Origin: Lantana camara
Taxonomy: Eukaryota; Streptophyta; Magnoliopsida; Lamiales; Verbenaceae
Direction: 5' to 3'
Length of the DNA: 64,000 nucleotides
Assembly (NCBI GenBank): GCA_037501455.1
Contig: CM074863.1
Location: 59,191,501-59,255,500 of the forward strand
The translations under genes and the position numbers were made by a program. Every line of letters starts with the position of its first letter. Position 1 is the stretch's first letter. This document shows positions 8,980 through 19,598 of this stretch, in pieces. The notes under the pieces were generated by a model, which saw only the letters and a program-made list of their open reading frames with translations, was not told where the DNA came from and ran no database searches.

Positions 8980-11067
8980 TTGAGTCCTTCCATTATTTAA
9001 GTCATGCAGTTAGGTTCAATTCCATAACAAATGAGCAATTAAGTACAATACAATTAAGTCCTCAAAGTTCATGAAATGATCAAATAAGGTCACAACGAAA
9101 TGAAGTCAAGTACGGGAAATTAATTCACGTTGTAATCAAGTTCGATTTATGCAATAAATATCAATTGATATGAATTCACAAAAATACTTAATATTAAATA
9201 ACTTAGGATATAATAATTAACATCATTAACATATATACACATTTAATATATTTAAATTAAATTAAATATATAACCACGTATAAATAATTATTTCGCGCAA
9301 TTTGGTAAACAATTACGTCATACTTGTACGGCCGAATTATTGGAGCGCCACAGTGTGTATGTCTGTGTTTAATTTTACGTTGTAAAGTGTTTAATTCATA
9401 AGAAATGGAATAGTAAATGTTTTCAATAGTAATTTTGACTTTTTGGTCAACATTTAATTAAATAATTTCGAAATTAATTTAAAATTAATTATAAAATAGA
9501 ATTTTGGAATTTTAATTAAAATTTTTCCAAATTAATTCAAAAAATTAATAAAATTATAAAATAATTTCAAAATCAACCTACACTGTTGAATTAAATTCTA
9601 AATTTAATTCCTAATACTCTAATTAAGGTCACAACATGATTAATAAATATTTAAGTTGTTAAAAAATTCATGAAACCTAATTAATTAATTAAATTTCCTT
9701 AAATAATTAAAATTAAATTTTACCGGGAAAATCTCTAAATGTTATAAGAATTCTCTAATATGTTATATTTCCTAAACCTTATGTGATTATTTGATTAGAA
9801 TAATAAGAACCTAGTTCTAAGTCAGTAGTAATTACTTTCAGGCTACAATTGCACTGAACAGTGGGATCTGTTCCAATCTGTCTGAATTTCGATATTAGGT
9901 GAGGGTTAAAACATTTTCAACTAGAATCATGTATATATCTATATCTAATTATAAAATGATTTCCAAACCTACCTATTATTTGATTTCCTATCTATACATA
10001 TTATTATAATACGATATTCCTCTTTATGAGGAAAATACCATTAAGTCGGAATCAGGATCTTATCCGGACATTATATACTTCAGTCCAATTAATACTAAGA
10101 ACTGATTCCCGACTAAGCAAGTAAATCATTATTATTTATCAAAATGGGCCCAGCGCGCAACTGTGTCGAGCAATACCTGGAAGGCATCGGGCCGAAGGTA
10201 TTGTTGGTGCCACAGACCGCCACCAACTCTTGGTAGTGGTTTAGCTGGAGGTTAGTTACTCCACGCCAAGAGACTTACAAGGGAGACAACCTCCCTGGGA
10301 GAGATAACTTCCTCCCATATATTGCATATCGTCGGTAGGGTTTGCTCCCCTACTGACACTACGGTGTTGCGGAGTTATTATCTTACTTAGTTTTATTGAA
10401 GAACCGGTGCCTTGATCAGCCCGGTACTATTTTACAAATATTTTAAGGAGATTGGAGGGAGACGCCTTACTTGCAGGCGGTACAAATCTTTTATCAAACG
10501 GTTCATCAATTATAAATAAAACTCCAAATACCCCTATCCTTATTTCAAACTTATGAACCGTATCCTACTTGTTATATCTTATTGCTATTATTTTGACCAA
10601 AGAATTTCTTGGTCCTATATAAGTATATAACTACGTAAATCTATAACTAATCTTCCTTCACTTAGTCACTTTGACTAATTCCTCGCCTGTTTCAAACACA
10701 TGATTTCAGGGAGCGAGGACAACGACACCTAGAGGTATCTTGAAGCTATAGGTGTCATACTTATTAGATCAGGTTTAGATTTAGAGCATTTAATCCTGAT
10801 CATGTATATATTGCTAATAAATTGCTCTTATACATTAACTCCGTACACTGCGCTATCATATTACCCCCTTACAATATCATGCACTATTCTGTGTGTTATC
10901 ATGTTGCTTGTTGCAAGTTTTAAATTCTTTTATCTTCCGCTGCATTTTATCCTACGCTCTATTTAAGTACCGTCTATACCGTTCGCCGTAGTATTTCTCG
11001 AGTGCTAGGTCTCACATCCACTCGAGGGTAGCACGGTGCGGGAGTTGTAGTGTTAGGGGGCGCTACA
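8980..11067 (+). repeat. 5' LTR of gypsy element A' (left end truncated by copia)
   Basis: Ends GGGGGCGCTACA directly before a tRNA-Met primer site. The first part is very A/T-rich. A GGGCCC-led module starts near 10145, as in the other gypsy LTRs here. Its 3' end resembles LTR G (19599 onward, opposite strand). No TG start is seen next to the copia LTR, so the copia element probably landed inside this LTR. Confidence 0.8.
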
Positions 11068-11075
11068 TCTTAAGG

Positions 11076-11087
11076 TGGTATCAGAGC
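11076..11087 (+). other. Primer binding site of A'
   Basis: TGGTATCAGAGC eight bases after the LTR end; complementary to initiator tRNA-Met. Confidence 0.88.
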
Positions 11088-11188
11088 ATCAGGTTGGGTT
11101 AAGAAGAGACTTAACCTATAAATGTTGGGAGAATGCTCATTTTGTATTTGAACTTTAGAATTCACTCTAAATGTTTGTTTATATAGCA

Positions 11189-11860
11189 ATGGAGAATCAG
11201 GAACACGGGAACCCACATCATATCTGGCTTGAGGAGTACGAGGCCCCACACACTATAGCAGTATCTCGTCGTGAGAACCCTACGCGTTACTACACTTGGC
11301 AGAAGGCGAGATATGTAGTTCGTGGAGGTGGAGCAGGTAGAGTAGGGCACGCTTATCCGAACCATTTAGTGTACATACTTGAGTCAGAGCGAGATGCATA
11401 CTATATGGAGGCTCAGATGGCTCGTGAGTACCAGTTGGAGTCTACTAGGCATCTTGAGTTAGCCCTACAGAATGCTGTGAGTAGGAATTTTGCCCAGCAG
11501 CAGACATCTACATTAGAGCAGGAGAACGCCGATCTTGTGGCACAGGTGGCAGCCCTACAAGAGGATCTAGCTTCTATAACTCTTGCTAGGAATGCCGCTC
11601 AGACTTTATATCAGCGCTACCGCTCTAGCATTCGGGACCGTCTTTCTGGTGCCTATCATCTGACTGGTGTACAGGCTGTTGAGGAGATGTAGTATTAGGA
11701 GGAGGCTGCAGCAGCTGAGCCTGAGGAGGAGGAGCCCGGAGATGATGCAGGGGTTGAGCAGGGTTCTGACGAGGAGGAGCAGGGTTCCGGGGAGGAGCAG
11801 CAGGGTGACGGATGGAGTCCTATTTGGGACGAGGTCGTGGATGGTGACCAACATGATTAG
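11189..11860 (+). pseudogene. Pre-gag ORF of A': coiled-coil-like protein with acidic tail, function unknown
   Basis: The frame opens with MENQEHGNPHHIWLEEYEAP, passes TRYYTWQKARYVVRGG (around residues 35-50) and then runs into a long helical, Gln/Glu/Leu-rich segment that looks coiled-coil (LELALQNAVS, LEQENADLVAQVAALQEDL). Two stops follow VQAVEEM at about 11690. The same frame then continues for some 55 codons of Glu/Asp-rich tail to a stop at 11858. I chose the ATG at 11189 because the related reading frame in GKE (55538 downward) starts at the matching place. It is not gag: gag follows separately at 12294. Extra ORFs before gag are known in Ogre/Tat elements; I do not recognise this one. 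Confidence 0.7.
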
Positions 11861-12293
11861 ACAGAGGGTGTTATGCAGCTTGGTACATATAGGAGTATAT
11901 CAGTGGGAGGTTGTACAGGTCAGTCAGTAGAGAACTTTCCCTTTTGACGTACCAGTTGACACAACTAGCTTGACAGACATGAGTGAGTTGAGAGCTTTGT
12001 AGGGTGTAACTTGACATAGATCAGGTCCACCCCATTTTGTTTTTTGTAGTCGTAGCTATAGCTCTCAAACTTAATGCATATATAATTGCTTCAAGATACC
12101 AACAGGACTGCGAGTGAGTATTTTACTTTCCTGCACCTTTTACTTGCTATTATGTTAAACTTTGTGCTTTATTTTACTAAATCTGTGTGGTATGATATCT
12201 ACTGCTTGATATTATCTGGAACATGTATTTATGTGATTATATGCAACACATTCTTAACAACCATGCATTATATTCTTTATAAAGCGACTGCAA
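11861..12293 (+). other. Spacer between pre-gag ORF and gag of A'
   Basis: Non-coding, A/T-rich, no convincing ORF. In the GKE copy the corresponding spacer received solo LTR F. Confidence 0.6.
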
Positions 12294-13091
12294 ATGAATA
12301 TGTCTCCTCGAAGAGCTGCCCAAGACATCACTCCCCCTAGAGAAGGTGCATCCTCAGCAGGTGGAAAATCTGAGTTAGTGGACGCTCTTAAAGAGATAGT
12401 GCAAACTTGTGCTAATGGAACGAAGGGGAATAATGAAAAGACCCTGGAGAAATTTCTACGAATGAACCCACCAAAGTTCTTTGGAGAACCCAGGGATGTA
12501 AAAGCTGAAAGTTGGATAGCTAGTATAGAAAAGATCTTTGAAACTATGGGTATTTCTCCAGAAGAACCAGAAAGAATCCAGTTTGCAGTTTTTATGTTAG
12601 AAGGAGCGGCATTAAGTTGGTGGAATTATATCAAGCGTGTCTGGGTAGAAGATCAGGTTAATTATAGGTGGGTAGACTTTGTCAGAGTGTTTCAAAACAA
12701 ATACATCCCTCAGATAGTTAGGGATGCCCGAGAGGCGGAAATTATGGATCTGGTACAAGGGAATATGTCAGTAGCTGAGTATGAAGCTAAGTTTATCAGG
12801 TTGATACAATACGCCCCACACATCCTCCATGATGAACGTCGAAAAACCCAACGATTCATCAAAGGACTTAAGTCGGATCTTAGGTGGGCTTTGGCTCCAT
12901 TCGAGTTGGAAATCTATACTAAGGCTGTCGAAACGGATATGAAAACAGAGGCTACACACAAAGAGGTTCGTATAGCTAATAGCCATCCTGGATCCTTCTA
13001 CAAGCCAACTCAGGGATCCAAACGTCCTGCTGGATCGGCAAAGCCAAATCCAGGAAAGAAACCGATGCAATCCTGGTCCCGACCTCAATAG
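12294..13091 (+). CDS. gag: Gypsy gag (capsid) of A'
   Basis: 265 residues, MNMSPRRAAQDITPPRE at the start. The Retrotrans_gag core is clear: EKFLRMNPPKFFGEP, SWIASIEKIFETMG, FAVFMLEGAALSWWNY, FQNKYIPQIVRDAREAEI, VAEYEAKFIRLIQYAP and RFIKGLKSDLRWAL. The frame ends at a TAG at 13089, after SWSRPQ. The nucleocapsid knuckles follow in the same frame after the stop, so this looks like a nonsense mutation, not the true end. Nearest relative in the window is the gag at 48657-47914 (KFLRMNP.KFFGEP shared). Capsid assembly is the family role. Confidence 0.88.
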   Translation: MNMSPRRAAQDITPPREGASSAGGKSELVDALKEIVQTCANGTKGNNEKTLEKFLRMNPPKFFGEPRDVKAESWIASIEKIFETMGISPEEPERIQFAVFMLEGAALSWWNYIKRVWVEDQVNYRWVDFVRVFQNKYIPQIVRDAREAEIMDLVQGNMSVAEYEAKFIRLIQYAPHILHDERRKTQRFIKGLKSDLRWALAPFELEIYTKAVETDMKTEATHKEVRIANSHPGSFYKPTQGSKRPAGSAKPNPGKKPMQSWSRPQ

Positions 13092-13790
13092 ACATTCCCA
13101 AAACCTCAAGAAGAGATTGTCTGTGAATATTGTCAAAAGCGTGGACACACTGAGAAGGATTGTCGTAAGAAGGCTGGTGTATGTACTTGGTGTGGAAATC
13201 CTGACCATCAATTTCCTGACTGTCCAAAAGGACCAAAGCAATGGGGTAGAGGAGGCTCCAGCTAAGACTCCGGGAAGACCAGTGGTTAAAGGACGTGCTT
13301 ATGTTATAAAGGGTGATGAGAATCCCCATCCAACCAAGGTCGTTGATGGTATGGTACACATTCTAAACACGCCAGTTACCGCTTTATATGACCCTGGCGC
13401 CACGCATTCATTTATTGAATCTCAATTATGTGCGCATTTCAATTTTCAACTTGAATCGTTGTCTTATATGCTTGAAATAAGGTCTCCTTTGGGAGCTTGT
13501 TTTACTACGGATAGAGGATATAAACAATGTCCTATACGGATTGGTACCCAATAATACCCGATAGATCTTATAGAATTACCGATGTCAAGATATGGAATTA
13601 TTCTGGGAATGGATTAGCTTAGTAAATACCATGCTAAGTTGGATTGTTTCAAGAAAGAGGTCACCTTAGGGAAAGGTGATAGCTCTGGGGCGGAAGAAAA
13701 ACTTGAGTCGGTACCACTGGTTACAGCAGCCGAAGCTAAGAAGTTAGTGAGTAATGGAGCTACTGGATTCATTGCCTATCTGGGGACTTA
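13092..13790 (+). pseudogene. pol: Nucleocapsid and protease remnant of A' pol, truncated
   Basis: After the gag stop come two zinc knuckles, CEYCQKRGHTEKDC and CTWCGNPDHQFPDC. The frame then shifts, and the frame ending at 13554 holds KTPGRPVVKGRAYVI and the protease active site [12 protein letters not shown]. More stops follow (13552 and after), then recognisable IILGMD, KLDCFKKEV and EAKKLVSNGATGFIAYL up to about 13788. RT, RNase H and integrase are absent: homology stops abruptly and an unrelated stretch begins. Confidence 0.82.
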
Positions 13791-13936
13791 AGGGCCTAAC
13801 TAGTTTTAGCTCACCTTGGGTTCCGGAAGGCCTATCTCGAGATCGGGAATTTGGATTGGAATCTCGGAAGTGACATCGGACTCATAACAAAGAATGGAAG
13901 CTAGAGAACTTGACATCTTAATTTTCTAAGCTCGTT
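13791..13936 (+). other. Unassigned 146 bp
   Basis: Sequence between the broken A' protease region and LTR D. No ORF or match to other parts of the window was recognised. Confidence 0.5.
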
Positions 13937-16437
13937 TGATACCCCGTATTTCACCCAAAACCGAGCCCTTGTGATAGATTTGCGACCCTCGCCTGTTTTG
14001 CTCATATCTGGCCCGTTTCTTATCCAAATCGACCCGTATTTGAACCCATTTGACCCTTATTCAGCCCTTTATCTCTCTCTCTCTTGCCCTCATCTCGGTT
14101 CAACCCAGGGGAGAAAAGAAAAGAAGCAGAAAATGTAGCAACCAAGGGTAGAAATGGAAAAGAGGGGCTTCACTATACACCAAGTCCGATTTCTTGCTCG
14201 TTCGACCTCCATTTCTCGTCAAATTCGAAAGGTATGTTCAGATTTCGAACCTCCATCTCCTTTCCTTTCTTTTGAATCTGAGTTGGTCCATTTTCATTTA
14301 TGTTTGATTATGTTTTGGGTGAGTTATATGAATAGTTAGGTTTTATATTTTTCTTTGCTGAATTCATGCCAAACTTGCCCTATGACTTGGATTGATGAGT
14401 AATACATGATCTCTTAACATCCTTTTATATAAATATGATCTGAAATTCCATGTAAATTGGCTTAAAATCGGACCACCATTGATGAACATATGTGAAACTT
14501 GAAGTTGAAGATGTTGTGAGCTTTCTTGTCTTTGATCTTGTTTCCTCTTCGTTCTTGGCTTGAATGGCTATTGCTTTGTGTGTATTTTGTTGCCTTTTCC
14601 TTGGCTTTTTATTACTTGAAGTTGCTGCTGTGTGGTTGTGGCTTTGGAGAAGACGAAGAGGGACAAATTTATAGATTTCCGCGACTGCACAGCCGTGACT
14701 GGAAAATGAAGGATGCGACCCCATTTTAGCCTAGTTTCGAGATCAGTTCACTTCACAGGTAGAGGATGGTGGTGGTCGCGGACTGTTTTGCGCGACCCCA
14801 TTATTGGGCAGTTTCGAGCTGCTGTTGTTATTGCTTTCCGTTTCTTGTTTCGTTCGTGTTTCCTTTGCTTCTCTTGCTTCTTTCTTGTCTAATATGTATA
14901 GGTAATTTGTTATATTATATGTTAAGTGTGTTATTATGAATTTATCCCGTGAATTCGATGTTTTTACGTGAAATAAATGGCCTACATGCTTGATACGTGT
15001 CCATATGTGCATGCATGACTTCATGATGTAAATGTTTGCCTTGCATGTTATTTCTTAGAGATTTTATGAAGTATATTCATGGCTTACTTGTTGTAGTATG
15101 TGTTACATACTTTGTTATGAATTTATTACATGACTTCAATGATTTTATACGTGATATATGTGCCCTAATATGCGCTATATATCTTCATACGTGCATGCAT
15201 GAAGCAATATAATCTTTCTTTGATTCATTTGATGTTTCCTCATTTCTCTTCTTTTTATGCATGCAATATTAACGTGTAATATTACGTGTTATGCGTTCTA
15301 TTACGAATTCAATGTGTGGATTCGATGCTCTTATGTGCAATATTTGGCCTAATATGCTATATATGTTCTCCTATATGCGTGCATGGATCTATATAACGTT
15401 TAAGTGTTTCGTTTGATATTTTCTTGTCTCTTATCTTGTATGCATGCATGTCTAACGTATGATATAATGTGTTATGATTAGTATATGAAGTTTATAAATT
15501 TATTTAACGTGAAATATGCGAACCGTGACTTGATATGATTAAATATGGTATAGATGAACCTAAATGACATCCCATTGTATTTTATTGCATTATTGCATAC
15601 ATATGCAATTGTCAAGTGTCTAAGTGGTTCATATCGAGTGTAAGTTTGTCTCTTGTCTTTGTTTTGTCCTTAGGTTCGTTCTGTGGTTGAAGAGGTGGTC
15701 TCTTAAGAGTGTTTTGATTTTGTTTCACCCGGTGTGGTCGACAGGGTGAGGTTTTTCTTCCTTTTTAGTTAAGTGACCTACAACCCTACATGAATTTTAA
15801 GCCCGCCTGTGATATACGTATATATATATATATATATATATGTAAATACGTGTTCGATTAGTATTTTGTGGGATTTGTCCCTTTTGCTATGAATTATTGG
15901 AAAAACGCTTTTATATATATATGTAACCTATTTTATATTTATTTGATTTGAAAAAGGGTTGGTGTGTATGAACGTTTTGAAATAGCGAGACTACGACTTT
16001 GAATAAGAAGTCGAAAAATTCTAAAATTTTGAAAATTAAGAACTTTGAACTTTGAAATGGGCCCGGAGGTTTGTGCGAGGGAGCCCCGGGACGGTGTCGG
16101 GCCTTCGGGTATACTCCTAAGCATGGCCTCCATATGTTGGAAAGGATATACCGGAACCCACCAGGAGGTTTGGTCGGGGGATGGAGTCCGAGGGTTGGAG
16201 AAGCATTGAGCACTCCCCTCAACTGTCTGGATGGTTGGGGTAGGACCAACCCTTCCATCACCGAAGAAGTGGTAGGTTTATGTTATTTGATTTCTTTTGA
16301 ATATGAAAGGAGTTAGGTGGGTTTGAACTCGTTCTCGCCGAGTCTTTTGATTTTGATTATGAATACGGTTTGTGAAATAGGAGTAGATTATAAACTACTA
16401 AAATTGGATGATTTTGGCCTTCGGCCTTAAACCTTTT

Positions 16438-16473
<36 letters not shown>

Positions 16474-17064
16474 TATCACGGGATAAAATGATTTAGAAGG
16501 CAAAAACCACGCCCCGGTTCATGAACTATTTATCTTGATATGTTCTTACGTTTATGTTCGTATACGTGTGTTAGCCCCCTCACCAGTCTTTAGGACTGAC
16601 CCCTCTTCGTTGTTTTTCTTTTCTCCCTTGTCTCTTTTGAGTTGCAGGTTTCCGTGCTAGTTTTGTGCTAGACGGCGATCGTTTGTCGAGTCTTGGGTTT
16701 TGTTTTTTTAATTTCATGCATCTTTCTAGTTTATTCTGTATCTTTGAACTCATGGAAACTATGTATCTACGAATATGAATTGAAATTTAAGAAAAAGTAT
16801 AGAAACGCTTAAATTTGAGATTTGATACTTGCATATCTTGTTAATTATAAGCATGTATGTTCGTATATTTGAAGTCCTGGGACTTCTGCTTTTGCTCTGT
16901 TTATTATTGCACACTATGATTTAGGGTCTAGACCGCCTAGCCTAGGTGTGATTTTGTTTGTCTCCTGTTCGTCGTAGTTTGGCACGTGTGCGGAGTTCCC
17001 ATTTCGTTATACGTGTTGGGCTATGGTGCGGGGGATGTAGTGCTCTGCGCTCTGGGGTGCTACA
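13937..17064 (+). repeat. Gypsy LTR 'D' (about 3.1 kb)
   Basis: Runs from TGATACCCCG to GGGGTGCTACA, the end style of the other gypsy LTRs here. It contains an inverted repeat GGTCGCG/CGCGACC (14774-14797), (TA)n tracts (15819-15841 and 16441-16469), the GGGCCC module from about 16059 and its hairpin (16230-16259). No primer site follows and flanks (TCGTT before, TTAGC after) do not match, so it is a solo LTR with rearranged flank or a truncated copy. No gene is inside. Confidence 0.7.
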
Positions 17065-17903
17065 TTAGCTACTCATAATTAAATCAAAACTCATAAAACT
17101 AAAAGAGATTGCATTAAAGAAATTCATGTTCATCAAGTCTAAGCAAAGTCTCAAAAACAAAAACCTAAACATTCAGAAATTCTGGAAAACAAATCTAACG
17201 TGAAAAACGAATTAAAACAAAACTAAGAGGAATTAGTTTAATAACTAAAGCAATAAAACCAGACAAACTGAAATTGTTTTAAGAACTCGATCTTTTGGTC
17301 TTCTCGAAATTCTCTGAACAACTCTCTGAAAATCTCTGTCTCTCATTCTCCAAGATAGGTCACGAACGGAAGAAAAAAAATCCCTAAAATATATCCATAA
17401 GGCACTATAAATAGCTGTCCAGAAATCAGCCTCGCCGCCCTAGGTAACGGGCGTTACCTTCTCAAGAACAAAATACCTTAATGCCCGTTACCTGCTGAAA
17501 TCATGGCTGCGCTTTTATATGTGGTAACGGGCGTTACCACTTTCCTTCTGCCCAGGGTAATGGGCGTTACCCCTCCTGCGCCAAGAATCTCCTCCTATTG
17601 CCTTTGGTAATGGGCGTTACCAGAGTTATACTGCCAGGGAGTAATGGGCGTTACTCCCATACTTTTCCAAAAGCGATGCTCCTATATCCGTTAACGGGGG
17701 TTAACAAAATTGTACGTCCAAAGAGTAATGGGTGTTACTCCTCATTTTCCCAAAATATGTGAATTTGCCTCGTTTCACCGTTTCTTAACTCCAACTTCAT
17801 AAACACCTAAATGGAGCAAAATAAACACATAAATGCATCAAACATTACAAAAATATACTCTAATTAACGCTCAAATCCATGCGAATTGTACACTCAACAA
17901 ATA
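17065..17903 (-). repeat. Segment 'M': LTR-like repeat with palindrome array
   Basis: On the minus strand it starts TGTTGAGTGTACAATTCGC (17901 downward), a start style I associate with plant Tat/Retand-type LTRs. It ends near 17065 at the D LTR. It contains about eight inverted repeats around a GGGC centre (17442-17740). A shorter copy lies at 56255-56720. Family assignment is weak. Confidence 0.45.
17442..17740. repeat. Array of short near-palindromes, core GTAAC-GGGC-GTTAC
   Basis: Copies include 17442-17459, 17521-17540, 17555-17572, 17605-17622, 17637-17658, 17690-17705 and 17723-17740, with a half copy near 17475-17493. Outer arm bases vary between copies (AGG, GTGG, GGG, TGG, GAG) but the opposite arm changes to match. 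Confidence 0.85.
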
Positions 17904-19435
17904 TGTATTATGATGTGTTATGAATTGGACGAATGATAATGAACGAACACGATCTATTCGTGTAATGAAAGATTGAATTGTTTACTTGTCTAAAGGTCAT
18001 TAATTATGTAAACGAATATCCCCATAGTACAATGTTACTACTTATGCATGTCATATCATGTTAGAGTATTACCGTGCGTCTTATATGGTTCATATGGAGT
18101 CTTAAGTCTCACGAATACACCGTGTTATTTCTTCTGCAGTTTTCTTCAGGGCGGAGACGTGCCGGGTTCATAGGCTATCTTCAATTCTTTCTTTCTTTTG
18201 GTATTATTCGGTAAGGTGTAACAGGTGGGTTTCTCTACTATTAGCTAATTCGACCTGATATATCCAATGTGTAAAGCTTTGAGCCAAATTATATATATAT
18301 ATATATATATCTCGAGTCTTTTTAAGAGTAAATGATTTCGAACGTAAAACCTTTTCTTTTATGTATCCTTACCTAATGATTTTTGGTGAGAACATGAATG
18401 GAAACACGTGCCCAGGAACTTGGTGCATGTGGCTATCCGGAAAGGCAAGGGCCGACCGTGATCCATTGCACTAGTTCCAACCAAACTACGGTGATACCGA
18501 CCCTCACTAGGAGATTAGCGAGGAATGGGAGCTGAGGCCTTTGGGGATTCATGTACCCCACTGGCCGTAATGAATGGGTGGATGGCGCTTTGGCCGAGTC
18601 TGTCCACTAACCGAAGGAAAAAGGTGTAATTGTTATGCATGAACGATTATGAAAGAAAGAATGAAGGAATGAATGTTGTGTGATCGCTAATGTAATGAAT
18701 GAATATATATTGCACACACGAGGAGAAGGTTGGAGAATTTCCCCACTATTCGGGCGCATATAATGACCTCATGAATGTAATGAATGAAGGAATTGATGGT
18801 TAGAGTCCTGAGGGTTGTTTTCTTTATTTTCACCCACTTGGGAAATATTTCAAAACCTCGTACGAGATTATAGTTTGCATTTGTGTATGTTTATTTCCCA
18901 AAATATTATTGTATTTGGCCCTTTTTTATACCCACCAGTCTGTCTCTTAAAGATTGAACCCGACTTTGTTTCAGTTTTCTCTTGCAGGTTTAGAGTGTTA
19001 GGCTGGAATTCGAGTCTCTTGAGTCTTGGGGTTAAGTCTGAGTCACTTCACACGCATTTTGTAAATTGAATGAGTTATACAAGGAATATATAATTGTTAT
19101 GTTTATATTATTATGAATTCGGGACAGGGTTCTAGGGACAGTTTGAACCCGTATATTATGATTTATGATTTAGGTATAAAATTTCGGGATTAGATATCTA
19201 TGCTAGTTGCACCCATCACTTATTGTTTATATTTGTGATTGATCTTATGTTCCGCTCCGCGCGTGCTATTGTTTCGTTGGAGTGCTTATTTGGGTTCAAA
19301 GTTAGCTCCCGCCTAGCATAGCGTGTGAGTGAGTACCCGTTCGCTCTGGTCTGGCACTGTATGGATTATTACCCATTTCATATGCGGGTCGGGTCTTAGT
19401 GCGGGGGATGTGGCGTCACGCGCTCGGGCTCTACA
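17904..19435 (+). repeat. Gypsy LTR segment 'H-left'
   Basis: Ends GGCTCTACA at 19435 with the usual gypsy LTR tail (GTGCGGGGGATG). It carries the conserved module near 18410-18610 and a (TA)n tract at 18292-18310. The right copy at 56721-59812 is closely similar. H-left shows the uninterrupted target for two copia insertions: around 18092-18113 (solo LTR in H-right) and around 19031 (right copia element). No primer site follows 19435. Confidence 0.75.
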
Positions 19436-19598
19436 CCATACCACTTGTCCCTCTTGTGCTTCCCCATGAGGGTTATTTCTTTGATTCAGTTGGAGTTGGT
19501 TCAGGAGAGCCTAAACAATATTTTTGCCATTCAACGGTGGTGATGGTGGTGCTTGCGGAGGGGGTTGATTAAGATCAGGTGTCTGCTCTCGGTCTCTT
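19436..19598 (-). pseudogene. Gag N-terminal remnant (gypsy), both ends lost
   Basis: Minus-strand translation from 19598 gives a Pro-rich stretch (NQPPPQAPPSPPLNGKNIV) followed after one stop by LLNQLQLNQRNNPHGEAQEG. This resembles the N-terminus of plant gypsy gag proteins. It is only about 160 bp, wedged between H-left and LTR G. It may be the oldest host element here. Confidence 0.45.

Noticed and set aside
11606..11854. Minus-strand Leu-rich ORF opposite the A' pre-gag ORF
   Set aside because: Antisense of the Glu-rich tail (GAG read as CTC); the plus-strand frame has the homologue in GKE.
14425..15024. Short ORFs in LTR D (14425-14729, 14743-15024)
   Set aside because: Under 100 codons, no domains, located wholly within an LTR.
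15819..15841. (TA)n tracts here and at 16441, 18292, 24253, 57628 and 61030
   Set aside because: Ordinary microsatellites in A/T-rich LTRs; no further structure.
17442..17740. CRISPR-like array
   Set aside because: Units are palindromic and variable, spacers are irregular and there are no cas genes; plant nuclear DNA.
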